A DNA stretch of 64,000 bases, taken from assembly GCF_900110255.1 (NCBI RefSeq), contig NZ_FODD01000015.1, positions 62,001-126,000 of the forward strand. The letters are read 5' to 3'. Under the pieces are notes generated by a model. The model saw only the letters and a list, made by a program, of their open reading frames with translations. It was not told where the DNA came from and searched no databases. The translations under genes and the position numbers were made by a program. Below, piece by piece: positions 50,311 through 60,023 of the stretch (its first letter is position 1; the number at the start of each line of letters is the position of its first letter). Source of the stretch: Actinacidiphila rubida (GTDB lineage: Bacteria > Actinomycetota > Actinomycetes > Streptomycetales > Streptomycetaceae).

Positions 50311-51147
50311 ATGGCGAACTTCACCGCCGCCGACGTCAAGAAGCTCCGCGAGCTCACCGCCGCGGGCATGATGGACTGCAAGAACGCCCTCACCGAGGCC
50401 GAAGGCGACCTGGACAAGGCCGTCGAGATCCTCCGGGTCAAGGGCCAGAAGGGCGTCACCAAGCGCGAGGGCCGCTCGGCCTCCAACGGTGCCGTCGTCG
50501 CCCTCATCGCCGACGACAACGGCGAGGGCGTCCTGCTCGAGCTGAAGTGCGAGACGGACTTCGTCGCCAAGGGTGACAAGTTCGTGGCCGTCGCCGACAC
50601 GATCGCCGCGCACGTCGCCGCGACCAAGCCGGCCGGCATCGAGGCGCTGCTCGCCTCCGAGATCAAGGACGGCCAGACCGTCCAGGCGTACGTCGACGAG
50701 GCGAACGCGACCCTCGGCGAGAAGATCGTCCTCGACCGCTTCGCCCAGTTCACCGACGGCTACGTGGCCGCCTACCTGCACCGCACCAGCCCGGACCTGC
50801 CCCCGCAGGTCGGCGTGCTGGTCGAGCTGGACAAGGCCGACGCGCAGACCGCCAAGGACGTCGCGCAGCACATCGCCGCGTTCGCCCCGACCTTCCTGAC
50901 CCGCGACGAGATCCCCGCCGAGACGGTGGAGAACGAGCGCCGTGTCGCCGAGGCCACCGCCCGCGAGGAGGGCAAGCCCGAGGCCGCCCTGGCGCGGATC
51001 GTCGACGGCCGGGTCAACGGCTTCTACAAGGAGAACGTCGTCCTGGAGCAGGCGTTCGCCAAGGACGCGAAGAAGACCGTCCAGAAGGTGCTCGACGAGG
51101 CCGGCGTGACGCTCAAGCGCTTCGCGCGCTTCCGCGTCGGCGTCTGA
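50311..51147 (+). CDS. tsf: Elongation factor Ts
   Basis: Nucleotide-exchange factor for EF-Tu. The 278 residues begin with [22 protein letters not shown] and contain the contact motif [12 protein letters not shown]. The length matches actinobacterial EF-Ts. Confidence 0.97.
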   Translation: MANFTAADVKKLRELTAAGMMDCKNALTEAEGDLDKAVEILRVKGQKGVTKREGRSASNGAVVALIADDNGEGVLLELKCETDFVAKGDKFVAVADTIAAHVAATKPAGIEALLASEIKDGQTVQAYVDEANATLGEKIVLDRFAQFTDGYVAAYLHRTSPDLPPQVGVLVELDKADAQTAKDVAQHIAAFAPTFLTRDEIPAETVENERRVAEATAREEGKPEAALARIVDGRVNGFYKENVVLEQAFAKDAKKTVQKVLDEAGVTLKRFARFRVGV

Positions 51148-51192
51148 CGTCGTCGGAGCAGCGAAAGACCCGCGGCCCCGCTAGGGTCGTAC

Positions 51193-51282
51193 GCGGCCGG
51201 CCGTCCGCCGGCCGGCCGCAGATGTGACGAGGAGGCCGTTGCCGTAGAGGGAACCCGAGAGGACCCGCGGCAATGGCCTCCT
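51193..51282 (+). terminator. Two hairpins between tsf and pyrH
   Basis: An 11-bp perfect stem (51193-51203 with 51209-51219) is followed by a 15-bp stem with a single wobble (51230-51244 with 51268-51282) around a 23-base loop and ending in TTT. The second could terminate tsf transcripts or attenuate pyrH. Confidence 0.75.
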
Positions 51283-51306
51283 TTGTACGTGCACGAGGAG
51301 AACCCC

Positions 51307-52089
51307 ATGGACGAAGGCGCCGACCACGTCGCCAAGGCTCAGGCGTCCGCTGCCCGCAGCGGCGTCGCCCCCCGCCGCTACCTGCTGAAGCTCTCCGGCG
51401 AGGCGTTCGCCGGGGGAGGAGGGCTCGGCGTCGACCCCGATGTCGTGCACGCGATCGCGCGCGAGATCGCCGCGGTCGTCAGGGACGGCTACGAGATCGC
51501 CCTCGTCATCGGCGGCGGCAACTTCTTCCGCGGCGCGGAACTGCAGCAGCGGGGCATGGACCGGGCCCGCTCCGACTACATGGGCATGCTCGGGACGGTC
51601 ATGAACTGCCTGGCCCTCCAGGACTTCCTGGAGAAGGAGGGCATCGAGACCCGCGTGCAGACCGCCATCACGATGGGCCAGGTCGCCGAGCCCTACATCC
51701 CGCTGCGGGCCGTCCGGCACCTGGAGAAGGGCCGCGTGGTGATCTTCGGCGCCGGTATGGGCATGCCGTACTTCTCCACCGACACCACCGCCGCCCAGCG
51801 CGCCCTGGAGATCGACGCCGCGGCCATGCTCATGGGCAAGAACGGGGTCGACGGGGTCTACGACTCCGACCCCAAGCACAACCCGGACGCGGTCCGCTTC
51901 GACGCGCTGGAGTACAGCGAGGTCATCACCCGCGACCTGCGGGTCGCCGACCTCACCGCGATCACCCTGTGCCAGGACAACAAGCTGCCGATCCTGGTCT
52001 TCGAGCTGCTCGCCGAGGGGAACATCGCGCGGGCCGTGAAGGGTGAGAAGATCGGCACGCTGGTCAACGACCAGGGCACCCGGGCGTGA
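51307..52089 (+). CDS. pyrH: Uridylate kinase
   Basis: Phosphorylates UMP to UDP in pyrimidine synthesis. The 260 residues contain the amino-acid kinase glycine loop ([16 protein letters not shown]) and GGGNFFRG, and the C-terminal nucleotide region ([18 protein letters not shown]). ATG 51307 follows GAGGAGAA; a GTG at 51283 in frame is less likely. Confidence 0.96.
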   Translation: MDEGADHVAKAQASAARSGVAPRRYLLKLSGEAFAGGGGLGVDPDVVHAIAREIAAVVRDGYEIALVIGGGNFFRGAELQQRGMDRARSDYMGMLGTVMNCLALQDFLEKEGIETRVQTAITMGQVAEPYIPLRAVRHLEKGRVVIFGAGMGMPYFSTDTTAAQRALEIDAAAMLMGKNGVDGVYDSDPKHNPDAVRFDALEYSEVITRDLRVADLTAITLCQDNKLPILVFELLAEGNIARAVKGEKIGTLVNDQGTRA

Positions 52090-52192
52090 TGACCCCCCGC
52101 CGTCATCCGCGCGGCAGGACCGCCGTCACAATGGCGTCTGCCGCACAAGCCGTCCACATCGACGTCCGCCTTCTGAAAACCAGGAGCACATG

Positions 52193-52750
52193 GTGATTGA
52201 AGAAACCCTCCTCGAGGCCGAGGAGAAGATGGAGAAGGCCGTGGCCGTCGCCAAGGACGACTTCGCGGCGATCCGAACCGGCCGTGCGCACCCGGCGATG
52301 TTCAACAAGATCGTGGCCGAGTACTACGGCGCGGTGACCCCGATCAACCAGCTCGCGTCGTTCGCGGTGCCCGAGCCCCGGATGGCGGTGATCACCCCCT
52401 TCGACTCCAGCGCCCTGCGCAACATCGAGGAGGCGATCCGCAACTCCGACCTCGGCGTCAACCCGAGCAACGACGGCCGTATCATCCGGGTGGTCTTCCC
52501 GCAGCTCACCGAGGAGCGCCGCCGCGAGTACATCAAGGTCGCCAAGGCCAAGGGCGAGGACGCGAAGATCTCCATCCGCGCCGTCCGCCGCAAGGCCAAG
52601 GAGACGCTCGACAAGCTCGTCAAGGACGGCGAGACCGGCGAGGACGAGGTGCGCCGCGCGGAGAAGGAGCTCGACGACACCACGACGAAGTACGTGGCGC
52701 AGATCGACGAGCTGCTCAAGCACAAGGAAGCGGAACTGCTGGAGGTCTGA
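52193..52750 (+). CDS. frr: Ribosome recycling factor
   Basis: Splits the post-termination ribosome with EF-G. The 185 residues match RRF throughout ([34 protein letters not shown]). GTG 52193 gives the conserved [13 protein letters not shown] start and is six bases from AGGAG; ATG 52190 would be only three. Confidence 0.96.
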   Translation: MIEETLLEAEEKMEKAVAVAKDDFAAIRTGRAHPAMFNKIVAEYYGAVTPINQLASFAVPEPRMAVITPFDSSALRNIEEAIRNSDLGVNPSNDGRIIRVVFPQLTEERRREYIKVAKAKGEDAKISIRAVRRKAKETLDKLVKDGETGEDEVRRAEKELDDTTTKYVAQIDELLKHKEAELLEV

Positions 52751-52840
52751 GCCCCGGCAGTCCCGCGGCCCTGCCGCATCCGCACCCGCACGCACACTCC
52801 CCGGCCCGCACCACCTGACGACGACGCGAGGCGAAGCTCC

Positions 52841-53818
52841 GTGAACGACTCTTCCTGGGGCGCTTCGCCACGCGCCGCGCATGCGGCGGGTTCCGCCATG
52901 GAATCCGGGGCCAGCAGGAAGACTCCCACCATGCCGTCATCGCCGCCGCCGGCCGGGCCGCCGCCCGCCCAGGACCCGGCTCCGCAGCCCGCTCCGGTGA
53001 AGAAGTCCGCAGGGCGGAACCTGCGGGCGGCGATAGGGGTCGGCGTCGGGCTCGGCGCCGTCATCGTCGCGTCGCTGTTCATCGTCAAGGCGGTGTTCGT
53101 CGCCGTCGTGGTCGCCGCCGTGGTGACCGGGCTGTGGGAGCTGACCTCGCGCCTCGCCGAGCGCAAGGGCATCCGCGCGCCGCTGATCCCCCTCGCGGTG
53201 GGCGGCGCGGCGATGGTCGTCCTCGGCTACCTGCGCGGTGCGGACGGCGCGTGGATCGCCATGGCGCTGACCGCCCTCGCGGTGCTGGTCTGGCGGATGT
53301 CCGAGCCTCCGCAGAACTACCTGCGGGACGTCACCGCCGGGGTGTTCGCCGCGTTCTACGTGCCGTTCCTCGCCACCTTCGTGGTGATGATGCTGGCCGC
53401 GGACGACGGTCCCCGGCGCGTGCTGGTGTTCCTGCTGCTCACCGTCATCAGCGACACCGGCGCGTACGCGGTCGGCTGGCGGTTCGGCAGCCACAAGCTG
53501 GCCCCGCGGATCAGCCCCGGCAAGACCCGCGAGGGCCTGGCCGGCGCGATGTCCTTCGCGATGGTGGCCGGCGCGCTGCTCATGCAGTTCTTCATCGACG
53601 GCGGCCACTGGTGGCAGGGCCTGCTGCTGGGACTGGCCGCCGCCACGAGCGCGACCCTCGGCGACCTCGGCGAGTCCATGATCAAGCGGGATCTGGGCAT
53701 CAAGGACATGGGCTCCCTGCTGCCGGGCCACGGCGGCATCATGGACCGCCTCGACAGCCTGCTGCCCACGGCGCCCGTCGTGTGGCTGCTGCTCGTCGCG
53801 TTCGTCGGCAAGGGCTGA
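52841..53818 (+). CDS. cdsA: Phosphatidate cytidylyltransferase
   Basis: Makes CDP-diacylglycerol from phosphatidate and CTP, the precursor of membrane phospholipids. The 325-residue protein has a Pro/Ala-rich N-terminus, about seven membrane segments and the CDS signature SMIKRDLGIKDMGSLLPGHG followed by GIMDRLDSL. A GTG start is used at 52841. Confidence 0.95.
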   Translation: MNDSSWGASPRAAHAAGSAMESGASRKTPTMPSSPPPAGPPPAQDPAPQPAPVKKSAGRNLRAAIGVGVGLGAVIVASLFIVKAVFVAVVVAAVVTGLWELTSRLAERKGIRAPLIPLAVGGAAMVVLGYLRGADGAWIAMALTALAVLVWRMSEPPQNYLRDVTAGVFAAFYVPFLATFVVMMLAADDGPRRVLVFLLLTVISDTGAYAVGWRFGSHKLAPRISPGKTREGLAGAMSFAMVAGALLMQFFIDGGHWWQGLLLGLAAATSATLGDLGESMIKRDLGIKDMGSLLPGHGGIMDRLDSLLPTAPVVWLLLVAFVGKG

Positions 53819-53825
53819 CGGCCGC

Positions 53826-53900
53826 AGCCGCGGGAACGGCCGCAGTTGCGGGGGCGGCCGGCACGGACGGGGCTGCCGGAGCCGCGGGAACAGCCGCAGT
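53826..53900. repeat. Two near-identical 21-base repeats after cdsA
   Basis: AGCCGCGGGAAC-N-GCCGCAGT occurs at 53826-53846 and 53880-53900, differing at one base (G or A), in the gap between convergent genes. Confidence 0.75.
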
Positions 53901-53928
53901 CGCCGGACCTCAGGGCCGCGGCGGTCCG

Positions 53929-55074
53929 TCAACCGCGGCGCAGGGTGTTGAGCCGCGCGGCCTGCCGGGTCAGGTGGTCGCGTTCGGCGAGGGTGGGCGC
54001 CTTCCGGGCCGCCTCGGCGTAGAGGCCGGCCGCCGTCGCCAGGTCGCCGTCCCGCTCGTGCAGATAGGCCGCCACGGCGGTGTGCCGGGGCAGCGAGTCG
54101 TGCAGCTCGGCGAGGGCAGCGAGGCCCGCCCGCGGCCCGTCGGCCTCGCCCACCGCGACCGCGCGGTTGAGCCGGACGACGGGGCTGTCGGTCAGGCGCG
54201 TCAGCTCGTCGTACCACTCCACGATCTGCACCCAGTCGGTCTCCGCGGCGGTGGGCGCGTCCGCGTGCAGCGCGGCCACGGCCGCCTGCGCCTGGAACTC
54301 GCCGAGCCGGTCGCGGGCCAGCGCCGCCTGCAGGACGGCGACGCCCTCGGCGATCGCCGCGGTGTCCCAGCGGGTGCGGTCCTGCTCGGCGAGCGGCACG
54401 AGACTGCCGTCCGGCGCGGTCCGCGACGCGCGGCGGGCGTGGTGCAGCAGCATCAGCGCGAGCAGCCCCGCCACCTCGGGGTGGTCGACGCCGGCCGCGA
54501 GCTGCCGGGTGAGACGGATGGCCTCCGCGGCCAGGTCGACGTCCCCCGAGTAGCCCTCGTTGAAGACCAGGTAGAGCACGCGCAGCACGGTCGCGACGTC
54601 GCCGGGCCGGTCCAGGCGCACGGCGGACACGGTGCGCTTGGCGCGGCTGATGCGCTGCGCCATCGTCGCCTCGGGCACGAGGTAGGCCCGGGCGATCTGG
54701 CGGGTGGTCAGGCCGCCGACCGCGCGCAGCGTCAGCGCCACCGCGGACGACGCGCTCAGCGACGGGTGCGCGCACAGGAAGTACAGCTGGAGCGTGTCGT
54801 CCACGCCGGCCGCGGGGCCCGGCGCCGGTTCCTCGTCGATCAGGTCCTCCCGGCGGCGCCGGGCGGCGTCCGCCCGGGTCGCGTCGAGGAACCGGCGCCA
54901 CGCCACGGTGACCAGCCAGCCCTTCGGGTCGCGCGGCGGGTCGGCGGGCCACACGCGGACCGCCTCCACCAGCGCGTCCTGCACCGCGTCCTCGGCCGCC
55001 GCGAAGCCGGCTCCGCGGCGGACGAGGACGGCGATCACCTGGGGCGTGAGGCTCCGCAGCAGGGCCTCGTCCAT
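53929..55074 (-). CDS. ECF42-type RNA polymerase sigma factor
   Basis: A 381-residue extracytoplasmic-function sigma factor. Region 2 ([35 protein letters not shown]) and region 4 ([25 protein letters not shown]) precede a long C-terminal tetratricopeptide-like extension (DUF6596) that replaces an anti-sigma factor for control. The neighbouring DGPF/YCII gene is the diagnostic partner of this group. The open frame continues to 55797 upstream, but ATG 55074 begins the conserved part. Confidence 0.9.
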   Translation of the reverse strand: MDEALLRSLTPQVIAVLVRRGAGFAAAEDAVQDALVEAVRVWPADPPRDPKGWLVTVAWRRFLDATRADAARRRREDLIDEEPAPGPAAGVDDTLQLYFLCAHPSLSASSAVALTLRAVGGLTTRQIARAYLVPEATMAQRISRAKRTVSAVRLDRPGDVATVLRVLYLVFNEGYSGDVDLAAEAIRLTRQLAAGVDHPEVAGLLALMLLHHARRASRTAPDGSLVPLAEQDRTRWDTAAIAEGVAVLQAALARDRLGEFQAQAAVAALHADAPTAAETDWVQIVEWYDELTRLTDSPVVRLNRAVAVGEADGPRAGLAALAELHDSLPRHTAVAAYLHERDGDLATAAGLYAEAARKAPTLAERDHLTRQAARLNTLRRG

Positions 55075-55082
55075 GCCTGGGG

Positions 55083-55490
55083 TCACTCGGTGACGGTGGG
55101 GTGGTCGCCGAGGAACGGGCGCAGTTCCAGCCACTCGTGGATCGGCTTCCCGCCGGAGCCCGGCGCCGCCGACAGCTCTCCGGCCAGCTCGACCGCGCGC
55201 TCGTAGGTGTCGACGTCGATCACCATCCAGCCGGCGATCAGGTCCTTGGTCTCCGCGAACGGCCCGTCGGTGACCGGCGGTCGTCCCTCCCCGTCGTACC
55301 GGACGAACGTGCCCTCCGGCGAGAGCGCCTGGCCGTCGACGAACTCGCCGGTCTTCTCCAGCCGCTTCGCGAAGTCGTCCATGTACTGGATGTGGTCGGT
55401 GACCTCCTCCGGCGTCCACTGGTCCATCGGGACGTCGTTCACCGCGGCCGGCGCGCCACGGTAGTGCTTGAGCAGCAGGTACTTGGCCAT
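55083..55490 (-). CDS. YCII/DGPF-domain protein, partner of the ECF42 sigma factor
   Basis: A 135-residue protein containing [20 protein letters not shown], the DGPF motif. Proteins of this kind are encoded with ECF42 sigma factors and are often part of their regulon. It lies 8 bases upstream of the sigma gene in the same operon. Confidence 0.92.
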   Translation of the reverse strand: MAKYLLLKHYRGAPAAVNDVPMDQWTPEEVTDHIQYMDDFAKRLEKTGEFVDGQALSPEGTFVRYDGEGRPPVTDGPFAETKDLIAGWMVIDVDTYERAVELAGELSAAPGSGGKPIHEWLELRPFLGDHPTVTE

Positions 55491-55657
55491 CGTGGATCTC
55501 TCCTCGGTGTTCGCGCGGCCCCTTCCGGCCGCCTTCCTCCCAGGGACGGAGCCGTCCGCCGGTTCTCGACATCACCGCCCGGAATTCTTCCGCGAATCCC
55601 TCCCGGGAAGCAGCCCCGCCGCGCCCCCGGCCCGCCCCCGCCTCCCGCCACCCCCCG

Positions 55658-55725
55658 CCGACCGGCTCCCGGCGGCCCGCGCCACGCTGCCCCGACCGGC
55701 TCCCGGCGGCCCGCGCCACGCTGCC
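55658..55725. repeat. Perfect tandem duplication of 34 bases
   Basis: Bases 55658-55691 and 55692-55725 are identical. They lie in the 318-base gap between the YCII gene and rlmN, which is C-rich and otherwise shows no gene. Confidence 0.9.
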
Positions 55726-55808
55726 GATCGGCCCGCGTTCGGCCCCGGTTCGGCCGCGGATCGGGCCGGACGGGGTACGCGCGGCGATCTGAGACACTGG
55801 AAAACATC

Positions 55809-56927
55809 ATGCCTGCACCCGGAGAACTGACCTTTGCCGTGCCGCGCGGAGCCAAGAAGCCGCCGCGGCACCTTGCCGACCTGTCGCCCGTGGAGCGCAG
55901 GGAGGCGGTGGCCGCGCTCGGGGAGAAGCCGTTCCGGGCGAAGCAGCTGTCGCAGCACTACTTCGCGCGGTACGCGGACGATCCCGCGGCGTGGACGGAC
56001 ATCCCGGCGGCGGCTCGCGGGCGGCTCGCGGAGGACCTGCTGCCCGAGCTGATGACGGTGGTGCGGCACGCGGCCTGCGACGGCGGGGACACCCGCAAGA
56101 CGCTGTGGCGGCTGTTCGACGGCACGCTCGTGGAGTCGGTGCTGATGCGCTACCCGGACCGGGTGACGATGTGCATCTCGTCACAGGCCGGCTGCGGCAT
56201 GAACTGCCCGTTCTGCGCGACCGGGCAGGCCGGCCTCGACCGCAACCTGTCGACCGCCGAGATCGTGCACCAGATCGTCGCCGGCATGCGCGCGCTGCGC
56301 GACGGCGAGATGCCGGGGGCCGCGGGGGAGGGGCCGGCCCGGCTGTCGAACATCGTGTTCATGGGCATGGGCGAGCCGCTCGCCAACTACAAGCGCGTCG
56401 TCGGCGCCATCCGCCGGCTCACCGATCCGGAGCCGGACGGCCTGGGCCTGTCCCAGCGCGGCATCACCGTCTCGACGGTGGGCCTGGTCCCGGCGATGTA
56501 CCGGTTCGCCGACGAGGGCTTCAAGTGCCGCCTCGCGGTGTCCCTGCACGCCCCCGACGACGAGCTGCGGGACACCCTCGTCCCCGTCAACACCCGCTGG
56601 AAGGTCCGCGAGGTGCTCGACGCGGCCTGGTACTACGCGGAGAAGTCCGGCCGCCGCATCTCCGTCGAGTACGCGCTGATCCGCGACATCAACGACCAGG
56701 CATGGCGCGCCGACCGGCTGGGCAAGCTGCTGAAGAACCACCGGGTGCACGTCAACCTGATCCCGCTCAACCCCACGCCCGGCTCCAAGTGGACCGCGTC
56801 GCGGCCCGAGGACGAGCGGGCGTTCGTCGCGGCCCTGGAGGCGCACGGCGTCCCCGTGACCGTGCGGGACACCCGCGGCCAGGAGATCGACGGGGCCTGC
56901 GGGCAGCTCGCCGCGTCCGAGCGCTGA
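55809..56927 (+). CDS. rlmN: 23S rRNA (adenine-C2)-methyltransferase RlmN
   Basis: Radical-SAM enzyme that methylates A2503 of 23S rRNA and A37 of tRNA. The 372 residues contain the iron-sulphur motif [14 protein letters not shown] (C-x3-C-x2-C), the SAM-binding [11 protein letters not shown] and the C-terminal methyl-carrying region ending [10 protein letters not shown] 55809 is the first codon of the conserved part. Confidence 0.95.
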   Translation: MPAPGELTFAVPRGAKKPPRHLADLSPVERREAVAALGEKPFRAKQLSQHYFARYADDPAAWTDIPAAARGRLAEDLLPELMTVVRHAACDGGDTRKTLWRLFDGTLVESVLMRYPDRVTMCISSQAGCGMNCPFCATGQAGLDRNLSTAEIVHQIVAGMRALRDGEMPGAAGEGPARLSNIVFMGMGEPLANYKRVVGAIRRLTDPEPDGLGLSQRGITVSTVGLVPAMYRFADEGFKCRLAVSLHAPDDELRDTLVPVNTRWKVREVLDAAWYYAEKSGRRISVEYALIRDINDQAWRADRLGKLLKNHRVHVNLIPLNPTPGSKWTASRPEDERAFVAALEAHGVPVTVRDTRGQEIDGACGQLAASER

Positions 56928-57036
56928 GCCGCCGGGCCGTCGGGCCGTCGGAGCACCTGACGGCACCGAGGCGAACACCGGGCAAAAGCGGCTGGTACGG
57001 TGCATGCGCACCGGACATCGGCACAAGTGAACATCC

Positions 57037-57136
57037 GACAGGGGAGCGCCTGAGACGGCGCTGAGAGTGCGGCTGGGAATCCGGTTCCCAGGCCGCAGAC
57101 CCTCGAACCTGATCCGGGTCATACCGGCGTAGGGAG
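57037..57136 (+). promoter_or_regulatory. TPP riboswitch
   Basis: The leader has GGGGAGCGCC, then the conserved CTGAGAG (57060-57066), a variable stem, GACCCTCGAACCTGATCC and GGGTCATACCGGCGTAGGGA. These are the hallmark elements of the THI box. It ends just before thiB, whose ribosome site (AGGGAG) lies in the last helix, so it probably blocks translation start when thiamine pyrophosphate is bound. Confidence 0.95.
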
Positions 57137-57141
57137 TCAGC

Positions 57142-58251
57142 ATGAACAGCACCATCCACAGGCGTGCCCTGGGCGCGCTCGCCGTGGCCACGGCCTGCGC
57201 CGCCGCGCTCAGCGCGTGCGGCTCGTCGTCGGGCACCAAGGCCGCCGGCGGCGGTACGGCGTCCGGCGGCGGAAGCAGGACCGTCACGGTCGTCAGCCAC
57301 GACTCCTTCGCCGCCTCCAAGAGCGTGCTCGCCGAGTTCACCAAGGAGACCGGCTACACCGTCAAGGTGCTGCGCGGCGGCGACGCAGGGGCGGCCGTCA
57401 ACCAGGCGATCCTCACCAAGGACCACCCGCGCGGCGACGTCTTCTTCGGCGTCGACAACACCCTGCTCTCGCGCGCCCTCGACAACGGCCTGTTCGACCC
57501 CTACACCGCCAAGGGCCTCGACCAGGTGCCGTCCGACGTCCAGTTGGACGCCACCCAGCACCGGGCCACGCCCATCGACTCCGGCGACGTGTGCGTCAAC
57601 TACGACCGGGCCTACTTCGCGGCGCACGGGATCGCGCCGCCGCAGACCTTCGCCGACCTGGTGAAGCCGCAGTACAAGAACTTGCTGGTGACCGAGAACG
57701 TCGCCACGTCCTCGCCGGGCCTGGCGTTCATGCTCGGCAGTGTCGCGACCTACGGCGACTCCGGCTGGCAGTCGTACTGGAAGCAGCTGAAGGCCAACGG
57801 CGTCGAGGTCGTCGACGGCTGGGAGCAGGCGTACAACGACCGCTTCTCCGGCTCCGCCGCGGGCAAGAAGGCCAAGGGCGACCGGCCGCTGGTGGTCTCC
57901 TACGCGTCCAGCCCGCCCGCCGAGGTGGTCGGCGTGACCCCGCCGCCCGCGCAGTCGCCCGTCGGCGTGGCCACCGGCACCTGCTTCCGCCAGATCGAGT
58001 TCGCCGGGCTGCTGCACGGCGCCAAGAACCCGGCGGGCGGCAAGGCGTTCATCGACTTCATGCTCAGCAAGGCGTTCCAGCAGGACATGCCGCTGCAGAT
58101 GTACGTCGACCCGGTCGTCAAGGGCGCCGTCGAGCCCGCGGTGTTCGTGAAGTACGGCGCGAAGGTCGACCACCCGACGACGCTGCCGCCGGCCGAGATC
58201 GCGGCCAAGCGCGACGACTGGGTCAAGGCATGGACGTCGACCGTCCTGTAG
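57142..58251 (+). CDS. thiB: Thiamine ABC transporter substrate-binding lipoprotein
   Basis: A 369-residue periplasmic-type binding protein. A signal peptide ends in the lipobox ALSAC (Cys26), then a Gly/Ser linker and the extracellular-solute fold (VSHDSFAASKSVLAEFTKETG, a ThiB-type opening; DVFFGVDNTLLSRAL). The TPP riboswitch directly upstream supports thiamine as the ligand. Confidence 0.93.
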   Translation: MNSTIHRRALGALAVATACAAALSACGSSSGTKAAGGGTASGGGSRTVTVVSHDSFAASKSVLAEFTKETGYTVKVLRGGDAGAAVNQAILTKDHPRGDVFFGVDNTLLSRALDNGLFDPYTAKGLDQVPSDVQLDATQHRATPIDSGDVCVNYDRAYFAAHGIAPPQTFADLVKPQYKNLLVTENVATSSPGLAFMLGSVATYGDSGWQSYWKQLKANGVEVVDGWEQAYNDRFSGSAAGKKAKGDRPLVVSYASSPPAEVVGVTPPPAQSPVGVATGTCFRQIEFAGLLHGAKNPAGGKAFIDFMLSKAFQQDMPLQMYVDPVVKGAVEPAVFVKYGAKVDHPTTLPPAEIAAKRDDWVKAWTSTVL

Positions 58252-60023
58252 TCCCGGCCGGCCCCGAAGGCCCCGAAGGCCCCGAAGGCCGCGACGGCTC
58301 CGACGGCTCCGCTCCCGCCCCCGCCTCCGTACGGGGACGGGGCGGGCGGGGCCGCGCCACGGGCGTGCGGCTCGCGCTGATGGCGCTGCCGCTCGCCTTC
58401 TTCGCGGTGTTCTTCGCCTACCCCGTCGGCGCGATCGTGGCCCGGGGGCTCCACCAGGGCGGCCGGTGGCGGTTCGGGGCGGTCGGCGACGTGCTCGGCG
58501 ACCCGTCGATCCGCCACGTGCTGTGGTTCACCTGCTGGCAGGCGGCCGCGTCCACCGCGCTGACGCTGGCGGTGGGGCTGCCCGGGGCGTACGTCTTCGC
58601 CCGGCTGGAGTTCCCCGGCAAGCGGCTGCTGCGGGCGGTGGTCACCGTCCCGTTCGTGCTGCCCACCGTCGTCGCCGGTTCCGCGTTCCTCGCGCTGCTG
58701 GGCCGCGGCGGGTTCACCGACAGCCTGCTGGGCTTCCGCCTGGACACCAGCGTGTGGGCGATCCTCGTCGCGCACGTCTTCTTCAACTACGCGGTCGTGG
58801 TGCGCACCGTCGGCGGGCTGTGGGCCCAGCTCGACCCGCGGCAGGAGGAGGCGGCGCGCATGCTCGGCGCCGGCCGCCTCGCCGCGTGGCGCCGGGTCAC
58901 GCTGCCCGCCCTGGCACCCTCGGTGGCGGCGGCCGCGCTGATGGTCTTCCTGTTCACGTTCACCTCCTTCGGCGTCATCCAGATCCTGGGCGGCCCCACC
59001 CGGTCGACCCTGGAGGTGGAGATCTACCGGCAGACCGCGGAGCTGCTGGACCTGCCGACGGCCGCGGTCCTGACGCTGCTGCAGTTCGTCGCGGTCGCCG
59101 TGATCCTCGGCGTGCACGCGTGGACGGTGCGGCGCCGCGAGTCCGCGCTGCGCCTGGTGGACGCCGCCCGCACCGCGCACCGCCCGCGCGGCGGCGAACG
59201 CGCCCTGCTGGCAGGAGTGCTGGCCGTCGTCGCCCTGCTGATCCTGCTGCCGCTCGGCGTGCTCGTCGCCCGCTCCTTCGACGGCCCGAACGGCTACGGT
59301 CTCGCGTTCTACCGGGCACTGGCCTCCACGGACGGCTCCGGCGACGGCGGCACCTTCCTCGTGTCGCCGCTGGAGACCGTCTGGAACTCGCTGCGCTACG
59401 CCGCCGTCGCCACCGTCATCGCGCTGGCGGTCGGCGCCCTCGCCGCCGCGGCCCTGGCGCGCCGGGCCGGACGCGTGATGCGCGGCTTCGACGCCCTGCT
59501 GATGCTGCCGCTGGGCACCTCGGCGGTGACCGTCGGCTTCGGCTTCCTCATCACCCTGGACAAGCCGCCGCTGGACCTGCGGGACTCGTGGCTGCTGGTG
59601 CCGCTCGCCCAGGCGCTGGTGGGCGTGCCGTTCGTGGTGCGGGTCATGCTGCCGGTGCTGCGGGCGGTCGACGCGCGGCTGCGGGAGGCCGCCGCGGTGC
59701 TGGGCGCGTCCCCGCTGCGGGCCTGGCGCGAGGTCGAACTGCCCATGGTGGCACGGGCGGTGGGCATCGCCGCGGGCTTCGCCTTCGCGGTGTCGCTCGG
59801 CGAGTTCGGCGCGACCGTGTTCATCGCCCGGCCCGACAGCCCCACCCTGCCGGTCGCCGTCGCCCGCCTGCTCGGCCGGGCCGGCGAGATGAACTACGGG
59901 CAGGCCATGGCGCTGAGCACCATCCTGATGGTGGTCTGCGCGGCCAGCCTGCTGATCCTGGAGACCGCCTGGCAGCGCCGCCCGGACGGCCGCCGCACCA
60001 CCGTCCCGACCGGGGAGTTCTAG
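58230..60023 (+). CDS. thiP: Thiamine ABC transporter permease
   Basis: A 597-residue fused permease with about twelve membrane segments and two binding-protein-dependent loops (EEAARMLGAGRLAAWRRVTLP near residue 210 and REAAAVLGASPLRAWREVELP near residue 490). The N-terminus has a GPEG/DGS tandem tract (residues 11-25). ATG 58230 overlaps thiB by 22 bases. It corresponds to ThiP, a single chain carrying both membrane domains. Confidence 0.92.
   Translation: MDVDRPVVPAGPEGPEGPEGRDGSDGSAPAPASVRGRGGRGRATGVRLALMALPLAFFAVFFAYPVGAIVARGLHQGGRWRFGAVGDVLGDPSIRHVLWFTCWQAAASTALTLAVGLPGAYVFARLEFPGKRLLRAVVTVPFVLPTVVAGSAFLALLGRGGFTDSLLGFRLDTSVWAILVAHVFFNYAVVVRTVGGLWAQLDPRQEEAARMLGAGRLAAWRRVTLPALAPSVAAAALMVFLFTFTSFGVIQILGGPTRSTLEVEIYRQTAELLDLPTAAVLTLLQFVAVAVILGVHAWTVRRRESALRLVDAARTAHRPRGGERALLAGVLAVVALLILLPLGVLVARSFDGPNGYGLAFYRALASTDGSGDGGTFLVSPLETVWNSLRYAAVATVIALAVGALAAAALARRAGRVMRGFDALLMLPLGTSAVTVGFGFLITLDKPPLDLRDSWLLVPLAQALVGVPFVVRVMLPVLRAVDARLREAAAVLGASPLRAWREVELPMVARAVGIAAGFAFAVSLGEFGATVFIARPDSPTLPVAVARLLGRAGEMNYGQAMALSTILMVVCAASLLILETAWQRRPDGRRTTVPTGEF

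Noticed and set aside
53929-55797. A single 622-residue protein joining the ECF42 sigma factor and upstream sequence
   Set aside because: The upstream part is antisense-frame shadow over the YCII gene; the conserved sigma protein begins at 55074.
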